The notes under the pieces are model-generated. The model was not told the origin of the DNA. It saw nothing but the letters and a program-made list of their open reading frames with translations, and did not search any database. A program made the position numbers and the translations under genes. A DNA stretch of 64,000 nucleotides from Geothrix limicola (GTDB taxonomy: Bacteria > Acidobacteriota > Holophagae > Holophagales > Holophagaceae): contig NZ_BSDE01000001.1 in NCBI RefSeq assembly GCF_030268085.1, positions 1 to 64,000 of the forward strand, in the 5' to 3' direction. Below are positions 15,504 through 24,939 of the stretch, one piece after another. How positions within the stretch are numbered: position 1 is the first letter of the stretch; the number at the start of each line of letters is the position of its first letter.

Positions 15504-17981
15504 CTAGAACAAGTGCAGGAAGGCGATGGAGCCGTTGACGGTTTTGACGCCCTTCACGTCGCTCTGGAGGCCGGCGCCGAGATCCACGCGGATCGTCGTG
15601 AACCACCAGAAGCCCGGTAGATCGCCCGCCACCTTCAGGCCGGAAAAGCCGTAGGTCTTCAGGTCCGTCAGGCTGTGGGCCTGGCCGTGGTCGAGGCCGA
15701 GCGTCAGCCGCAGGTTGGGGCCCGTGGGAAAGGCGACGTCGAACCCTCCGTAAGTCATGCGGTCAGCCACCACTGCGTAGGGTTTGATGCCCGAGACGCG
15801 GCCTTCGAAGCTGAGGGGCTGGAACCGGTCGAAGCCCTCGCCGCCCGCTCGGCCGGCATGGGCGCTGAACCAGATGCCGTGGCCCAGTTGCCGGTCGAAC
15901 ATGGCCCGGGTGTCCCATCGCACGAGGCGACCTTCGTTCGGCACCGCCTGGATGGCGCCGGGGGCGCCGTAGCTGCCTTCGGGCCGCGAGCCTTTCAGAT
16001 AGGACCCCTGCAGGTGGAAGCCTTCGTACTGCCAGCTGAGTGCGGCACCTCCCAGGTGGGTCAGTCCGGAAGGCGGGTTGAGGAAGCCCTGGGTCTTGTA
16101 TTTGTCTTCCCGGGGATCGGAGAAGGCGTCGTGGGTGAGCTGAGCCTTCAGCTCGACGCGGAACCCCGCGCCCAGATCATGGCCGAGGCCCAGCTCCAGG
16201 TTCTGGCTGCGGCGCTGGACGCCGTCCACGTCGAGCTGCTTGCCGTCCTTCACGGGGCGCTCGGTGCCGCCCAGCAGGGAAAGGGTGCCCGCCAAGGAGA
16301 GATCCAGATCCAGCAGGGCCCTGGGCACCAGGAGGGAACCCATGTTGAAAACGGCGGCGGTGAACAGCGAATACTGGATGCCCCGATCCAGCGCATTGAA
16401 GTCGGAAAACAGGTACCCGCCCAAGGGCGCCACGGGCGGATCGCCTCCGGGCTGAATCAGGATCATGCCGCCGACGCCCTTCACGCGGCTGCTGGCCTTG
16501 GATTCCAGCTTGCGGCTGCCATCGGCCTGCTTCACGAAGTAGCGGTACCCGTCCGGGGTGTTCTGGAGGATGCTGCCCTGGCCCGCGCGGGCCGAGGCCA
16601 GCGCCTCGTCATAGCCGGCATCGTTGATGGAGAAGCCGCGGTATTCCAGATCGCGAAGCACCTGGACCGTCCCCCCGCTGACGATCCAGCGTTCCGCGGT
16701 GTGGATCCGCATCACCCGCCAGAGTCCCGGCGCGGGTTCGCCGTAGCTGAGTTCGCGGCGCTCGCTCCGCACCAGGCCCGGCAGGTTCGAGCGCTGGCTC
16801 TGTTCGTGGAGGATCCGCCCCGAGCCCTCGTCCACCGTGAGTTCGCCTTCGAAGAGCAGGGGATCGTCGTCCACGGGCTTGAACCGCACGCGCCGTTTTC
16901 CCGCGCCGGCGGGCCCGCCGTCCGCGTAGCGATAGCGCTCGGTCAGGGTGAGGGCGATGGGAGGCGCCGCGCTGGTGCGGGATTCCAGGATGGGCAACTG
17001 GGCCGATTCGGAGAGGTTGGCCCGCACGCCGTTGAAGCGGACCTCCTTCCGCAGCAGTTCCTCGGGCGTGCCGACCTTTTCGAAACCCTGGAATCGGAAA
17101 CCCAGATCCCCGGCGCCGCCTTCACTCTGGATGTGGAGGTTCACGTCCACCGTGGCCTGGGCCGTGCGGATGGCGGACTTGTCGCGCAGTTGGGTCGCGC
17201 GCATTCGGGCGAGCAGGCCCCCGAGATCGTAGAGCTCCTGGCCCTGCACCTGGACTTCGTGGCGGTCGGCGGGCAGGGGTGCGGGAACCCACGTTCCGTC
17301 GCGGAAGATGCGGCGGTAGGCCGCGCCGCCGGAACCCTTGCGGAGGGTGAGGTCGCCCAGCCCGCCCTCCACCTCGGTGTAGCCGGGCGGAAGCTCCTGG
17401 GCCAGGGCGGCGCCGGGCCCGTTCGCGGGGAGGATCAGGCGTCCGCCGTCACCGAGCAGTTGCGCCGTGAGGGCCCCGGGATCCGCAGGCACCCAGAGGA
17501 ACCAGGGCCGCCCGGGAAACGCATTCTGCGCCTGGGTGAGCAGGCCCCGCCAGCGCGCGCCATCCGCTCCGAGGTCCGAAGGCAGCAGGACGCCCCCGTC
17601 CACCGCACCCCAGGCCAGTTCATCCATCACGGGGCCGAGTTCGGGCTGGAAGGCGACGTAGATCCGGACCTTGGGATTCCGAGCGCGAAGCGCCTGGCTG
17701 GCGGCCAGCAGCAGTTGGAGACGCTCGGGCCCCGCGGGCAGCAGGAGCCGGATGCCGGGAGCCGTGTCGATCGGTTGCAGCAGGGGCCGCCAGGCCCGCG
17801 CCACGGCCTCGAGGCGGGCCGGATCCCGGTGCTCTCCCGGCAGCAAGGCCGCCGCGTCCGCCTGCCGCAGGTCCAAGGTCCGCGGTTCGGGCACCGAGAC
17901 CTGGATCGGCGGAAGGGGCTCCTGGGCGATCAGGCCCAGGGCGGCCGGCAGGCAAACAAGCGTTCGAAGAAAGGATCTCAC
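15504..17981 (-). CDS. Large exported protein with C-terminal outer-membrane barrel-like half
   Basis: An 825-residue protein starting at a GTG (17979-17981) behind AAGGAG on the minus strand, with a signal peptide ending near GLIAQEP. The first third (about 25-230) is a globular Pro/Leu-rich domain. The middle carries beta-rich segments (AVDVNLH-, ERYRYADGG-like). The last 300 residues show alternating amphipathic strands with aromatic girdle residues and end in FLHLF, a terminal Phe as in outer-membrane barrels. I do not recognise a family. It is divergent from a two-component system across a 266-base gap that contains a large hairpin, so regulation by that system is plausible. Confidence 0.65.
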   Translation of the reverse strand: MRSFLRTLVCLPAALGLIAQEPLPPIQVSVPEPRTLDLRQADAAALLPGEHRDPARLEAVARAWRPLLQPIDTAPGIRLLLPAGPERLQLLLAASQALRARNPKVRIYVAFQPELGPVMDELAWGAVDGGVLLPSDLGADGARWRGLLTQAQNAFPGRPWFLWVPADPGALTAQLLGDGGRLILPANGPGAALAQELPPGYTEVEGGLGDLTLRKGSGGAAYRRIFRDGTWVPAPLPADRHEVQVQGQELYDLGGLLARMRATQLRDKSAIRTAQATVDVNLHIQSEGGAGDLGFRFQGFEKVGTPEELLRKEVRFNGVRANLSESAQLPILESRTSAAPPIALTLTERYRYADGGPAGAGKRRVRFKPVDDDPLLFEGELTVDEGSGRILHEQSQRSNLPGLVRSERRELSYGEPAPGLWRVMRIHTAERWIVSGGTVQVLRDLEYRGFSINDAGYDEALASARAGQGSILQNTPDGYRYFVKQADGSRKLESKASSRVKGVGGMILIQPGGDPPVAPLGGYLFSDFNALDRGIQYSLFTAAVFNMGSLLVPRALLDLDLSLAGTLSLLGGTERPVKDGKQLDVDGVQRRSQNLELGLGHDLGAGFRVELKAQLTHDAFSDPREDKYKTQGFLNPPSGLTHLGGAALSWQYEGFHLQGSYLKGSRPEGSYGAPGAIQAVPNEGRLVRWDTRAMFDRQLGHGIWFSAHAGRAGGEGFDRFQPLSFEGRVSGIKPYAVVADRMTYGGFDVAFPTGPNLRLTLGLDHGQAHSLTDLKTYGFSGLKVAGDLPGFWWFTTIRVDLGAGLQSDVKGVKTVNGSIAFLHLF

Positions 17982-18087
17982 TCTGGCTCCTTCATGCCAC
18001 GCAGGCTGCGTGTCTTTGTCAAAGGGCGGCCCGCCCGGCGGGACGTGCCGCAAGGTTTCCGAGCATCCGCCCCTTGTCTTAACGCCG

Positions 18088-18126
18088 CCTTACAGCGGGC
18101 CACCTGCGGGTGGTGATCCCGTAAGG
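18088..18126. promoter_or_regulatory. Two-part hairpin in the divergent region before the two-component genes
   Basis: CCTTAC (18088-18093) plus GGG pair with CCC plus GTAAGG (18118-18126). Inside, CCACC-TGCG-GGTGG (18100-18113) forms a second perfect stem. No T run follows. It lies about 105 bases from the outer-membrane gene start and 120 from the regulator start, so an operator or leader structure is possible. Confidence 0.35.
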
Positions 18127-18247
18127 ATTCGATAAGCTTGGGACGCCAGGCTGGAACCGGAACCCAGCGGATCCGCGGGTCAGGGCATGCGCCACGGCTG
18201 CCTTCGGGCCCAGACGACTGAAACGGAACACATGGAAGGTCCCACCC

Positions 18248-18919
18248 TTGAGCGCCGATATCCGGATTCTCCTCGTTGAAGACGATGACCAACTGGGGGC
18301 GGCCCTTTCGCGCTCCCTGATCCAGGCCGGGTTCGAGGTGGCCTGGGTGCGCGGCGCCCAGGATGGGGACCTGCACCTCCGCACGCGGACCTACGACGCG
18401 TTGCTGCTGGATCTCGGGCTTCCCGACGGATCAGGGCTGCGGATCCTGCGGGCCATGCGGCGCCGCGATGACCGCACGCCCGTCATCATCCTCACGGCCC
18501 GGGATGGCATCGAGGATCGCGTACTCGGCTTGGACGAAGGGGCCGACGACTACCTGGTGAAACCCTTCGCCGTGCCCGAGCTCCATTCGCGCATCCGAGC
18601 GCTGGTGCGCCGCAGCGCGGGGTTCGCGGCCCGCCAGTGGGTGCTGGGCGACCTGGTGCTGGAGCCGGAACTCCAGGCGGCCAACCTGAAGGGCGAGCCC
18701 GTGATCCTGAGCCCGCGGGAGTTCCAGGTGCTCTACCTGCTGGCCCGTTCCGCGGGGCGTGTGGTGAGCCGCGCCCAGCTGGAGGAGGGCATCTTCGATC
18801 TGGGCGAAGAACCGGAAAGCAACACCATCGAAGTCCATATCCACCGCCTCCGGCGCAAGCTCGGCCACCGCCGCATCCGCACCATCCGGGGTCTGGGCTA
18901 CCTCCTGGAGAGCGCGTGA
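18248..18919 (+). CDS. OmpR/PhoB-family response regulator
   Basis: A 223-residue response regulator. The receiver domain (about 5-118) has the acidic pocket Glu11-Asp12-Asp13, phosphoacceptor Asp55 in LLLDLGLPD, a T-loop ILTARD, and Lys105 in DDYLVKPF. The C-terminal winged helix (about 130-222) shows SPREFQVLYLLARSAGRVVSRAQL and VEVHIHRLRRKLG-like sequence. The start is a TTG at 18248 eight bases behind GGAAGG; no better ATG lies nearby. It is coupled to the sensor kinase by a GTGA overlap. The divergent outer-membrane protein gene is the natural first target to test. Confidence 0.93.
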   Translation: MSADIRILLVEDDDQLGAALSRSLIQAGFEVAWVRGAQDGDLHLRTRTYDALLLDLGLPDGSGLRILRAMRRRDDRTPVIILTARDGIEDRVLGLDEGADDYLVKPFAVPELHSRIRALVRRSAGFAARQWVLGDLVLEPELQAANLKGEPVILSPREFQVLYLLARSAGRVVSRAQLEEGIFDLGEEPESNTIEVHIHRLRRKLGHRRIRTIRGLGYLLESA

Positions 18920-20307
18920 AGACCTCCCTCCTTCGGCGGATGATCTGGGCCCAGGCCCTGAGCCTGGTCACCCTGTGGCTGATCCAGATGGCGGTGACGG
19001 TCATCCCCGCCTACCGCAGCAGCGAATGGCATTTCGACAGTTCGCTGCGCATGTGCGCCGGGGCGCTGGTGGCCTTCCTGGGGGATGAAACCGATCCCGC
19101 GCGGATCCGCCTCCAGGCCGAGCGGGTGCGTGCGTTGGACGAGACCTTCTCGGCCGAGGGCGGCGGGGTCGTCAAGCCCGGTGAGTACCATTCCCGCTAC
19201 CAGGTTTTCGATGGAGCGGGACACCTGCTCTACCGTTCCCCGTCGGCGCCCTCAGTCTCGCTGGCGGGGCAGGGGCCCGGGTTCCATCGCCTGGAGGTGC
19301 AGGGCGAAGCCTACCGGGTGTTCGTGGAGGATGGCGCCGGCGGCCGTCTCCGCGTGGCCGTGGCCGAGTCGCTGAGTTTCCGGCGGCGCCTGGGGTGGCG
19401 GTTGCTGGGCCAGACCCCCCTGGGTTTCTTCATCCTGTTCGTGATCCTGGCGGTCTGCACCTGGCTCTACAGCCGCCGGGCCCTGCGCCCGCTGCGCCAT
19501 CTGGCGGAGACGGTGGCGCAGCGCAAACCGGGCGATCTGAGCCCCCTGCTGCCCTCCATGGACATCAAGGAGACCCGGCCCCTGGTGGCGGCCATGAACG
19601 GACTGCTGGCCCGTGTGCAGGAACTGATCGAAACCCAGCGGCGCTTCGTGGCCGATGCCGCCCACGAATTGCGCACGCCCCTGGCGGTGGTGGGAACCCA
19701 GGCCCACACCCTGATGCTGGAGACGGATCCCGTGCGGCGCGAAGCCCTGGGCCAGGACCTGCAGCACGGCATCGAACGCGCCACGGGGCTGGTCCGCCAG
19801 CTCCTGGGCGTGGCCCGTCTGGAGGCCGTCCAGCCCGAGCGCATCGAAGGCACCCTGGATCTGGGCCGGCTGGCGCGGGAGCGAGCCGCGCACCTCCTGC
19901 CCCTGGCCCTGGCCAAGGGGCAGGACCTCGGCGTGGAGGGGCCCGAGCGGCTCGAGATCCGCGGGGATGCGGCCGTACTCGCCATGGCCCTGGACAACCT
20001 GTTGGAAAACGCCATCCGCTACACCCCGGAGCGGGGCATCATCACGCTGCGGCTGGGAGGGAGCGACGCAGGTCTCTTCATGGAAGTGGAAGACGATGGG
20101 CCAGGCATGAGCGAGGCTTTCAAGGCCCGCGCCTTCGAACGGTTCTCCAGGGAGTTGGGCACCCATTCGGTCGGCGCGGGTCTCGGCCTCGCCATCGTCC
20201 GGCGGGCCGTGGAATGGCACCGGGGGCAGGTGAAGCTGATGCCGGCGAGCGGGGCCTCCGGCCTTCGGGTGCGAATCGATCTGCCGCCCTTGGCATTGCC
20301 GGATTGA
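18916..20307 (+). CDS. Sensor histidine kinase
   Basis: A 463-residue inner-membrane kinase starting with GTG at 18916 within the regulator stop. One membrane helix is near residues 10-32 and a second around 160-182 (LLGQTPLGFFILFVILAVCTWLYS). Between them is a periplasmic sensor of about 125 residues. A HAMP-like linker follows, then HisKA with His250 in FVADAAHELRTPLAVV, and HATPase_c with N (DNLLENAIRYTP), G1 (EDDGPGM) and G2 (GAGLGLAIV) boxes. The layout is QseC/PmrB-like. The signal is unknown. It pairs with the upstream OmpR-type regulator. Confidence 0.93.
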   Translation: MKTSLLRRMIWAQALSLVTLWLIQMAVTVIPAYRSSEWHFDSSLRMCAGALVAFLGDETDPARIRLQAERVRALDETFSAEGGGVVKPGEYHSRYQVFDGAGHLLYRSPSAPSVSLAGQGPGFHRLEVQGEAYRVFVEDGAGGRLRVAVAESLSFRRRLGWRLLGQTPLGFFILFVILAVCTWLYSRRALRPLRHLAETVAQRKPGDLSPLLPSMDIKETRPLVAAMNGLLARVQELIETQRRFVADAAHELRTPLAVVGTQAHTLMLETDPVRREALGQDLQHGIERATGLVRQLLGVARLEAVQPERIEGTLDLGRLARERAAHLLPLALAKGQDLGVEGPERLEIRGDAAVLAMALDNLLENAIRYTPERGIITLRLGGSDAGLFMEVEDDGPGMSEAFKARAFERFSRELGTHSVGAGLGLAIVRRAVEWHRGQVKLMPASGASGLRVRIDLPPLALPD

Positions 20308-20363
20308 GGCTCGGAAACCTCGCCCCGCAGGCTACTCTGGAGCCTTTCCAAAGCAGGCCCTCC

Positions 20364-21184
<821 letters not shown>

Positions 21185-21185
<1 letters not shown>

Positions 21186-21658
21186 TGTCCTGGGTTCGGA
21201 CCAAGATCCGGGAACCGCTGCTCGGGCTGTTGAAGCAGGGGCTCAGTCCCGCGGGCCTCGCCTGGAGCCTGGCCGTGGGCCTGGCCCTCGGCACCATTCC
21301 GCTCTTCGGAACCTCCACGCTGCTGTGCGTTGGCGTGGGGCTGGTGTTCCGTTTGAACCAGCCCGCGCTCCAACTGGCCAACTACCTGGCCTACCCGCTG
21401 CAGCTCCTGTTGTTCATCCCCCTCATCCGGCTGGGCGAACGCCTCTTCCGGGTCGAGGCCATGCCGCTGTCCCCATCCCTGTTGATGCAGTCCCTGGAGG
21501 CCCATCCCTGGTCGACCCTCACGCTGTTCTGGTCGCGCCTCTGGCATGCCAGCGTGGTGTGGGCCCTGCTGGCGCTGCCGGCCGCGACGCTCCTGGCCCT
21601 TCTGCTGCGCCCGGTGTTCGCCGCCCTCGCCCGGCGGCTGGGACGCGAGACTGCGTAA
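21185..21658 (+). CDS. DUF2062 membrane protein
   Basis: A 157-residue protein whose ATG shares a base with the desaturase stop. The N-terminal region (PAGLAWSLAVGLALGTIPLFGTSTLLCVGVGLVFRLNQPALQLANYL) is the characteristic DUF2062 pattern of Gly-rich membrane helices with a conserved N-P motif. A second hydrophobic region lies at about 115-145. The role of the family is not established. Coupling to a desaturase suggests a membrane or lipid context, which is inference only. Confidence 0.8.
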
Positions 21659-21713
21659 CTCGCTGGTGCGCGGGGCTTCACCGGTGAGATCGGATCATCC
21701 GCCGATCGAGCTG

Positions 21714-21742
21714 TTGATGGCGTCTGGCGCATCCGCTAGCCT
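21714..21742 (+). promoter_or_regulatory. Candidate sigma-70 promoter for the MacAB-like operon
   Basis: TTGATG (21714-21719), a 17-base spacer and TAGCCT (21737-21742) lie 31 bases before the adaptor ATG at 21773. The arrangement is like the candidate before rpmE. Confidence 0.45.
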
Positions 21743-21772
21743 GAACGGGCGAAATTGATGTTTGGAGATCCA

Positions 21773-22873
21773 ATGAGCGAGTCCCCTGCGCGCAAGCCGT
21801 CTGTGATCCGGAAGCGGTTTCCCTGGGGCTGGCTGGTGCTCGGGATCCTCGGCGTCGGCGTGCTGGGTGCCATGGTGGCGGCCAAGGGCGGGCCGGTGTC
21901 GGTGTCCGTGTCGGCGCCCACCGTTTTCAAGGCCGGTGAACGCAACCCGCTGGTGACGGCCTCGGGCTACCTGGTGGCCCGCACCCGCGCCACCCTGTCG
22001 AGCAAGGTGCTGGGCCGCGTGTGCTGGCTGGGCGTGCAGGAAGGCAGCCGCGTCGCCAAGGGGCAGATCCTCGCCCGTCTGGAATCGCCGGATCTGGCGG
22101 CCGCTCGCGATCAGGTGAAGGCCCAGCTCGATCAGGCCAAGGTCGATCTCGACCGGGCCGTGAAGCTGCAGGCCCAGGGCATCCAGGACGTGGCCACCGT
22201 GGACCGGTTGCGCAGCCAGAAGCAGACCCTGGAAGCCCAGCTCGCCTACCAGGAGGCCCTTCTGGAGAGCATGGTGCTGCGCGCGCCCTTCAGCGGCGTG
22301 GTCACCCAGAAGCTATCCGAGGTGGGCGAGACCGTGGCCCCGGGAAGCGCTGGCGGCGCCAACGCCATCAACGCCATCCTCGTGATGGCCGACTTCGACA
22401 CCCTCGAGGTGGAGGTGGAGGTGAACGAGGCCTCCATCGCCAAGCTGAGCCGGAACATGCCCGCGGAAATCCGCGTGGATGCGCTGGATGGGCGGGGCGC
22501 CCGCTCGGTGCTGAAGGGCCGGCTGCGCGAGATCTATCCCAGTTCCAATCGGCAGAAGGCCGTCGTCATCGTGCGGGTGGCCTTCGTGGACAAGGACCCG
22601 CTGCTGGTGCCGGACATGGGCGCCAAGGTCACCTTCCTCGGCGACGCCTACGCGCAGGACGTGGTGGTGTTGGGCCGCGAGCAGGTGAAGAAGCAGGACG
22701 GGAAGCCCTTTGCCTGGGTGGTGGAGAACGGCACAGCCGTTCAGAAGTTCGTCACCGTGACGGCGGAGAATCCCATCGGGCTCGAGGTGAGCGGCCTGGC
22801 GAAGGATGCCGCGCTGATCGTCGCACCGCCCGAATCCCTGAAGCCGGGCGTCAAGGTGAAGGTCAAAGGCTGA
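21773..22873 (+). CDS. Periplasmic adaptor (membrane fusion protein) of an ABC/RND-type exporter
   Basis: About 366 residues from the ATG at 21773 (GGAG five bases upstream; an in-frame ATG at 21758 lacks a site). A single N-terminal membrane anchor ([20 protein letters not shown]) is followed by the biotinyl-lipoyl half ([27 protein letters not shown]), a coiled-coil hairpin ([23 protein letters not shown] to [12 protein letters not shown]), the second lipoyl half ([23 protein letters not shown]) and a beta barrel. This is the MacA/HlyD layout. It bridges inner-membrane permeases to an outer-membrane channel. No outer-membrane factor gene follows, so the channel must be encoded elsewhere. 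The stop overlaps the ATPase start. Confidence 0.9.
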   Translation: MSESPARKPSVIRKRFPWGWLVLGILGVGVLGAMVAAKGGPVSVSVSAPTVFKAGERNPLVTASGYLVARTRATLSSKVLGRVCWLGVQEGSRVAKGQILARLESPDLAAARDQVKAQLDQAKVDLDRAVKLQAQGIQDVATVDRLRSQKQTLEAQLAYQEALLESMVLRAPFSGVVTQKLSEVGETVAPGSAGGANAINAILVMADFDTLEVEVEVNEASIAKLSRNMPAEIRVDALDGRGARSVLKGRLREIYPSSNRQKAVVIVRVAFVDKDPLLVPDMGAKVTFLGDAYAQDVVVLGREQVKKQDGKPFAWVVENGTAVQKFVTVTAENPIGLEVSGLAKDAALIVAPPESLKPGVKVKVKG

Positions 22874-23598
22874 TGAACGCCGCGGACCGATTCGATCTGG
22901 GCGGCGGCGAACCCGTCATCACGCTGCGCGACGTGGCCAAGAGCTACTGGCGCGAGGACCTGGAAATCCCCGTCCTGCAGGGCATCGATCTGGAGATCCC
23001 CGTGGGTGCCTACATCGCCCTGATGGGTCCCTCCGGCAGCGGCAAGACCACCCTGCTGAACCTCGTGGCGGGCATCGACCGTCCCACAGGCGGTTCGCTC
23101 GAGGTCTGCGGCTATGACCTGAACGATCTGGACGACGATCAGCTGGCCTCCTGGCGCAATGCGCACGTGGGCTTCATCTTCCAGAACTACAACCTGGTGC
23201 CGGTGCTGAATGCCTTCGAGAACGTCGAGCTGCCCCTGCTGCTCACGGGGGCGGGCCGGGGCGAGCGCCGCGACCGGGTGGAGCAGGCGCTTTCACTGGT
23301 GAACCTGACGGACCGCATGCGGAACTACCCGCGACAGCTCAGCGGCGGCCAGGAACAGCGCGTCGCCATCGCGCGCGCCATCGTGACGGATCCCGACCTC
23401 CTGGTGGCCGACGAGCCCACGGGCGCCCTCGATGCGAAGAACGCCGAGGAAGTTCTGGCCCTGATGGCCCGGCTCAACACCGAGCTCGGCAAGACCATCG
23501 TCATGGTGACCCACGATCCAAAGGCGGCGCATCATGCGCGGCACCAGATCCACCTCGAGAAGGGTGTGCTGGACCGGACCGTCGAGGTGAACCGATGA
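22873..23598 (+). CDS. ABC transporter ATPase (MacB/LolD-type)
   Basis: A 241-residue nucleotide-binding protein. Walker A GPSGSGKT is at 52-59, the signature LSGGQ at 156-160 (followed by E where Q is usual), Walker B LLVADE near 176-181, and the switch His214. The LolD/MacB subgroup look ([34 protein letters not shown]) fits the FtsX-type permeases downstream. It starts at an ATG overlapping the adaptor stop. The last 58 bases of the gene (23541-23598) recur at 23699-23756 after a palindromic element. This separates the ATPase from the permease gene by 174 bases, where the sequence suggests an original gap of only 16. Confidence 0.93.
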   Translation: MNAADRFDLGGGEPVITLRDVAKSYWREDLEIPVLQGIDLEIPVGAYIALMGPSGSGKTTLLNLVAGIDRPTGGSLEVCGYDLNDLDDDQLASWRNAHVGFIFQNYNLVPVLNAFENVELPLLLTGAGRGERRDRVEQALSLVNLTDRMRNYPRQLSGGQEQRVAIARAIVTDPDLLVADEPTGALDAKNAEEVLALMARLNTELGKTIVMVTHDPKAAHHARHQIHLEKGVLDRTVEVNR

Positions 23599-23756
23599 GT
23601 CCACGTGCCGCGCGTGAGCATCATGGAGGCTCCACCTCCGCCGAGCCGCGGAGCGGCGAGCGGGAGCAGAGCGCGGTGCGCTCTGCGATCGGTGGAGGGC
23701 ACCAGATCCACCTCGAAAAGGGTGTGCTGGACCGGACAGTCGAGGTGAACCGATGA
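23595..23756 (+). pseudogene. 53-codon chimeric frame: repeat element fused to a duplicated ATPase tail
   Basis: An ATG at 23595 overlaps the ATPase stop (ATGA) and opens 53 codons. The first twelve resemble the ATPase segment before its tail (PRAAREHH compared with PKAAHHARH). Then come about 22 codons of element A, then the duplicated final ATPase codons ending TVEVNR. It could be translated by coupling, but I read it as a partial gene copy interrupted by the element rather than a functional gene. Confidence 0.6.
23625..23698 (+). repeat. Palindromic element copy A
   Basis: GGAGGC at 23625 opens the element and GGTGGAGG closes it, with CTCCACC and GGTGGAG as inverted ends. The central hairpin is CAGAGCGC-GGT-GCGCTCTG, preceded by GAGCGGGAG and followed by CGATCGGTGGAG. 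The copy in the GH20 gene (7798-7869) has the same flanks with a different but still paired stem. Read in frame, both give Gly-Glu-Arg-Glu in the middle and Ala-Ile-x-Gly-Gly at the end. Confidence 0.7.
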
Positions 23757-23772
23757 CGGCCTGGGGACGCTG

Positions 23773-24939
23773 ATGCGCTGGCTGGCGCTCATCTGGAAGA
23801 GCCTCATGCGCTCCAAGCGGCGCACCCTGCTCATCGTGGGGAGCCTCGTCCTGTCGGTGTTCACGGTGGCGGTGCTGCAGAGCCTGCTCACCACCCTGGA
23901 CGCGGCGACGAACAATCCGCGTTCCAGCAACCGCTTCGTGGTGCGCCACAAGAGCGGCCTCACCCAGATGCTGCCCCGCAGCTACGAGAACTACCTGCGC
24001 CAGCAGTCCGAGGTGGAGACGGTCTGCGCGCTGCAGTGGTTCGGGGGCTACTACCAGGACCCCCGCAATTTCTTCGCGAACTTCGCCAGCGATGAGACGA
24101 CGCTCTTCCAGATCTTCCGCGAGGAGTTCGGCGCTTCCAACATCACGGAGGCCCAGATCAAGGACTACCTGCGGGATGGCACCGGCTGCATCGTCGGCGA
24201 AAGCCTGGCGAAGAAGAACGGCTGGAAGGTGGGCGACGTGGTGCCGCTGACGGGCACCATCTTCCCCATCAACCCGCGCCTCACCATCCGCCTCATCTTC
24301 AAAAGCCCCAAGCTCTCGGATGAGAACGCGCTGCACTTCCACTACAAGGTGCTGGAGGAGGGCGTGCCGCGCATGAAGGGCCTGTGCGGATCCTTCTGGG
24401 TGCGGGCCCGGCGGCCGGAGGACATCCCACGCCTGCTCGAACGGGTGGACCGGCACTACGCCAACAGCGCCTACGAGACGCTCACGGAAACGGAAAACGC
24501 CTTCAACCTCGGCTTCGTGAAGATGCTCGGCAACATCGGCGCCATCATCCAGGGCATCACCATCGCCGTCGTGATCGCCATCCTCATCGTCACGGGCAAC
24601 ACCATGGCCACGGCCATCCGCGAGCGCACGACGGAAATCGCCGTCTTCCGCGCCATGGGCTTCTCGGCGGGCCGTGTCCTCAGCCTGCTGCTGGCGGAGG
24701 GCGTGCTGCTGGTGGGTGTCGGCGGCTTCCTCGGCGTGGCCCTGGCCAACTTCGCGGCGGGCGGGGTGCGGGGGTCCCTGGGCATGGCCATGCCCTTCTT
24801 CGCGGACTTCTCGATCCAGCCGGAGACGGCCCTGGCCTGTCTGGCGGGCGCTCTCGCCATCGGAATCCTGGCCACCTTCATCCCGGCCTATGCGGCCACG
24901 CGGCGCCCCATCACCGAGGGCCTGAAGGCGGTGGGCTGA
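23773..24939 (+). CDS. FtsX-type ABC permease 1
   Basis: A 388-residue inner-membrane protein with the MacB/FtsX layout: one N-terminal helix (about 15-40), a periplasmic domain of over 200 residues, then three C-terminal helices (from about 255, with GAIIQGITIAVVIAILIVTGNTMATAIRERTTEIAVFRAMGFS, the conserved coupling segment). FtsX/MacB/Lol permeases couple ATP use to work on periplasmic substrates rather than moving them across the inner membrane. The start ATG follows the duplicated ATPase tail by 16 bases. Its stop overlaps the second permease start. With the separate ATPase it forms a split MacB-like unit. Confidence 0.9.
   Translation: MRWLALIWKSLMRSKRRTLLIVGSLVLSVFTVAVLQSLLTTLDAATNNPRSSNRFVVRHKSGLTQMLPRSYENYLRQQSEVETVCALQWFGGYYQDPRNFFANFASDETTLFQIFREEFGASNITEAQIKDYLRDGTGCIVGESLAKKNGWKVGDVVPLTGTIFPINPRLTIRLIFKSPKLSDENALHFHYKVLEEGVPRMKGLCGSFWVRARRPEDIPRLLERVDRHYANSAYETLTETENAFNLGFVKMLGNIGAIIQGITIAVVIAILIVTGNTMATAIRERTTEIAVFRAMGFSAGRVLSLLLAEGVLLVGVGGFLGVALANFAAGGVRGSLGMAMPFFADFSIQPETALACLAGALAIGILATFIPAYAATRRPITEGLKAVG

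Larger units (their letters stand above)
23541..23756 (+). repeat. Direct duplication of the ABC ATPase 3' end (58 bp, two copies)
   Basis: Bases 23541-23598 (the last 19 codons and stop of the ATPase) are repeated at 23699-23756 with two differences, offset by 158 bases. The palindromic element A lies between the copies. Without one copy and the element, the ATPase stop would lie directly before the permease start. Confidence 0.9.

Noticed and set aside
15675-18116. Very long plus-strand frame (813 codons) opposite the outer-membrane protein gene
   Set aside because: It is antisense to a frame with a signal peptide, ribosome site and barrel-like C-terminus. Its product is His/Gly/Arg-rich low-complexity sequence, typical of antisense frames in high-G+C DNA.
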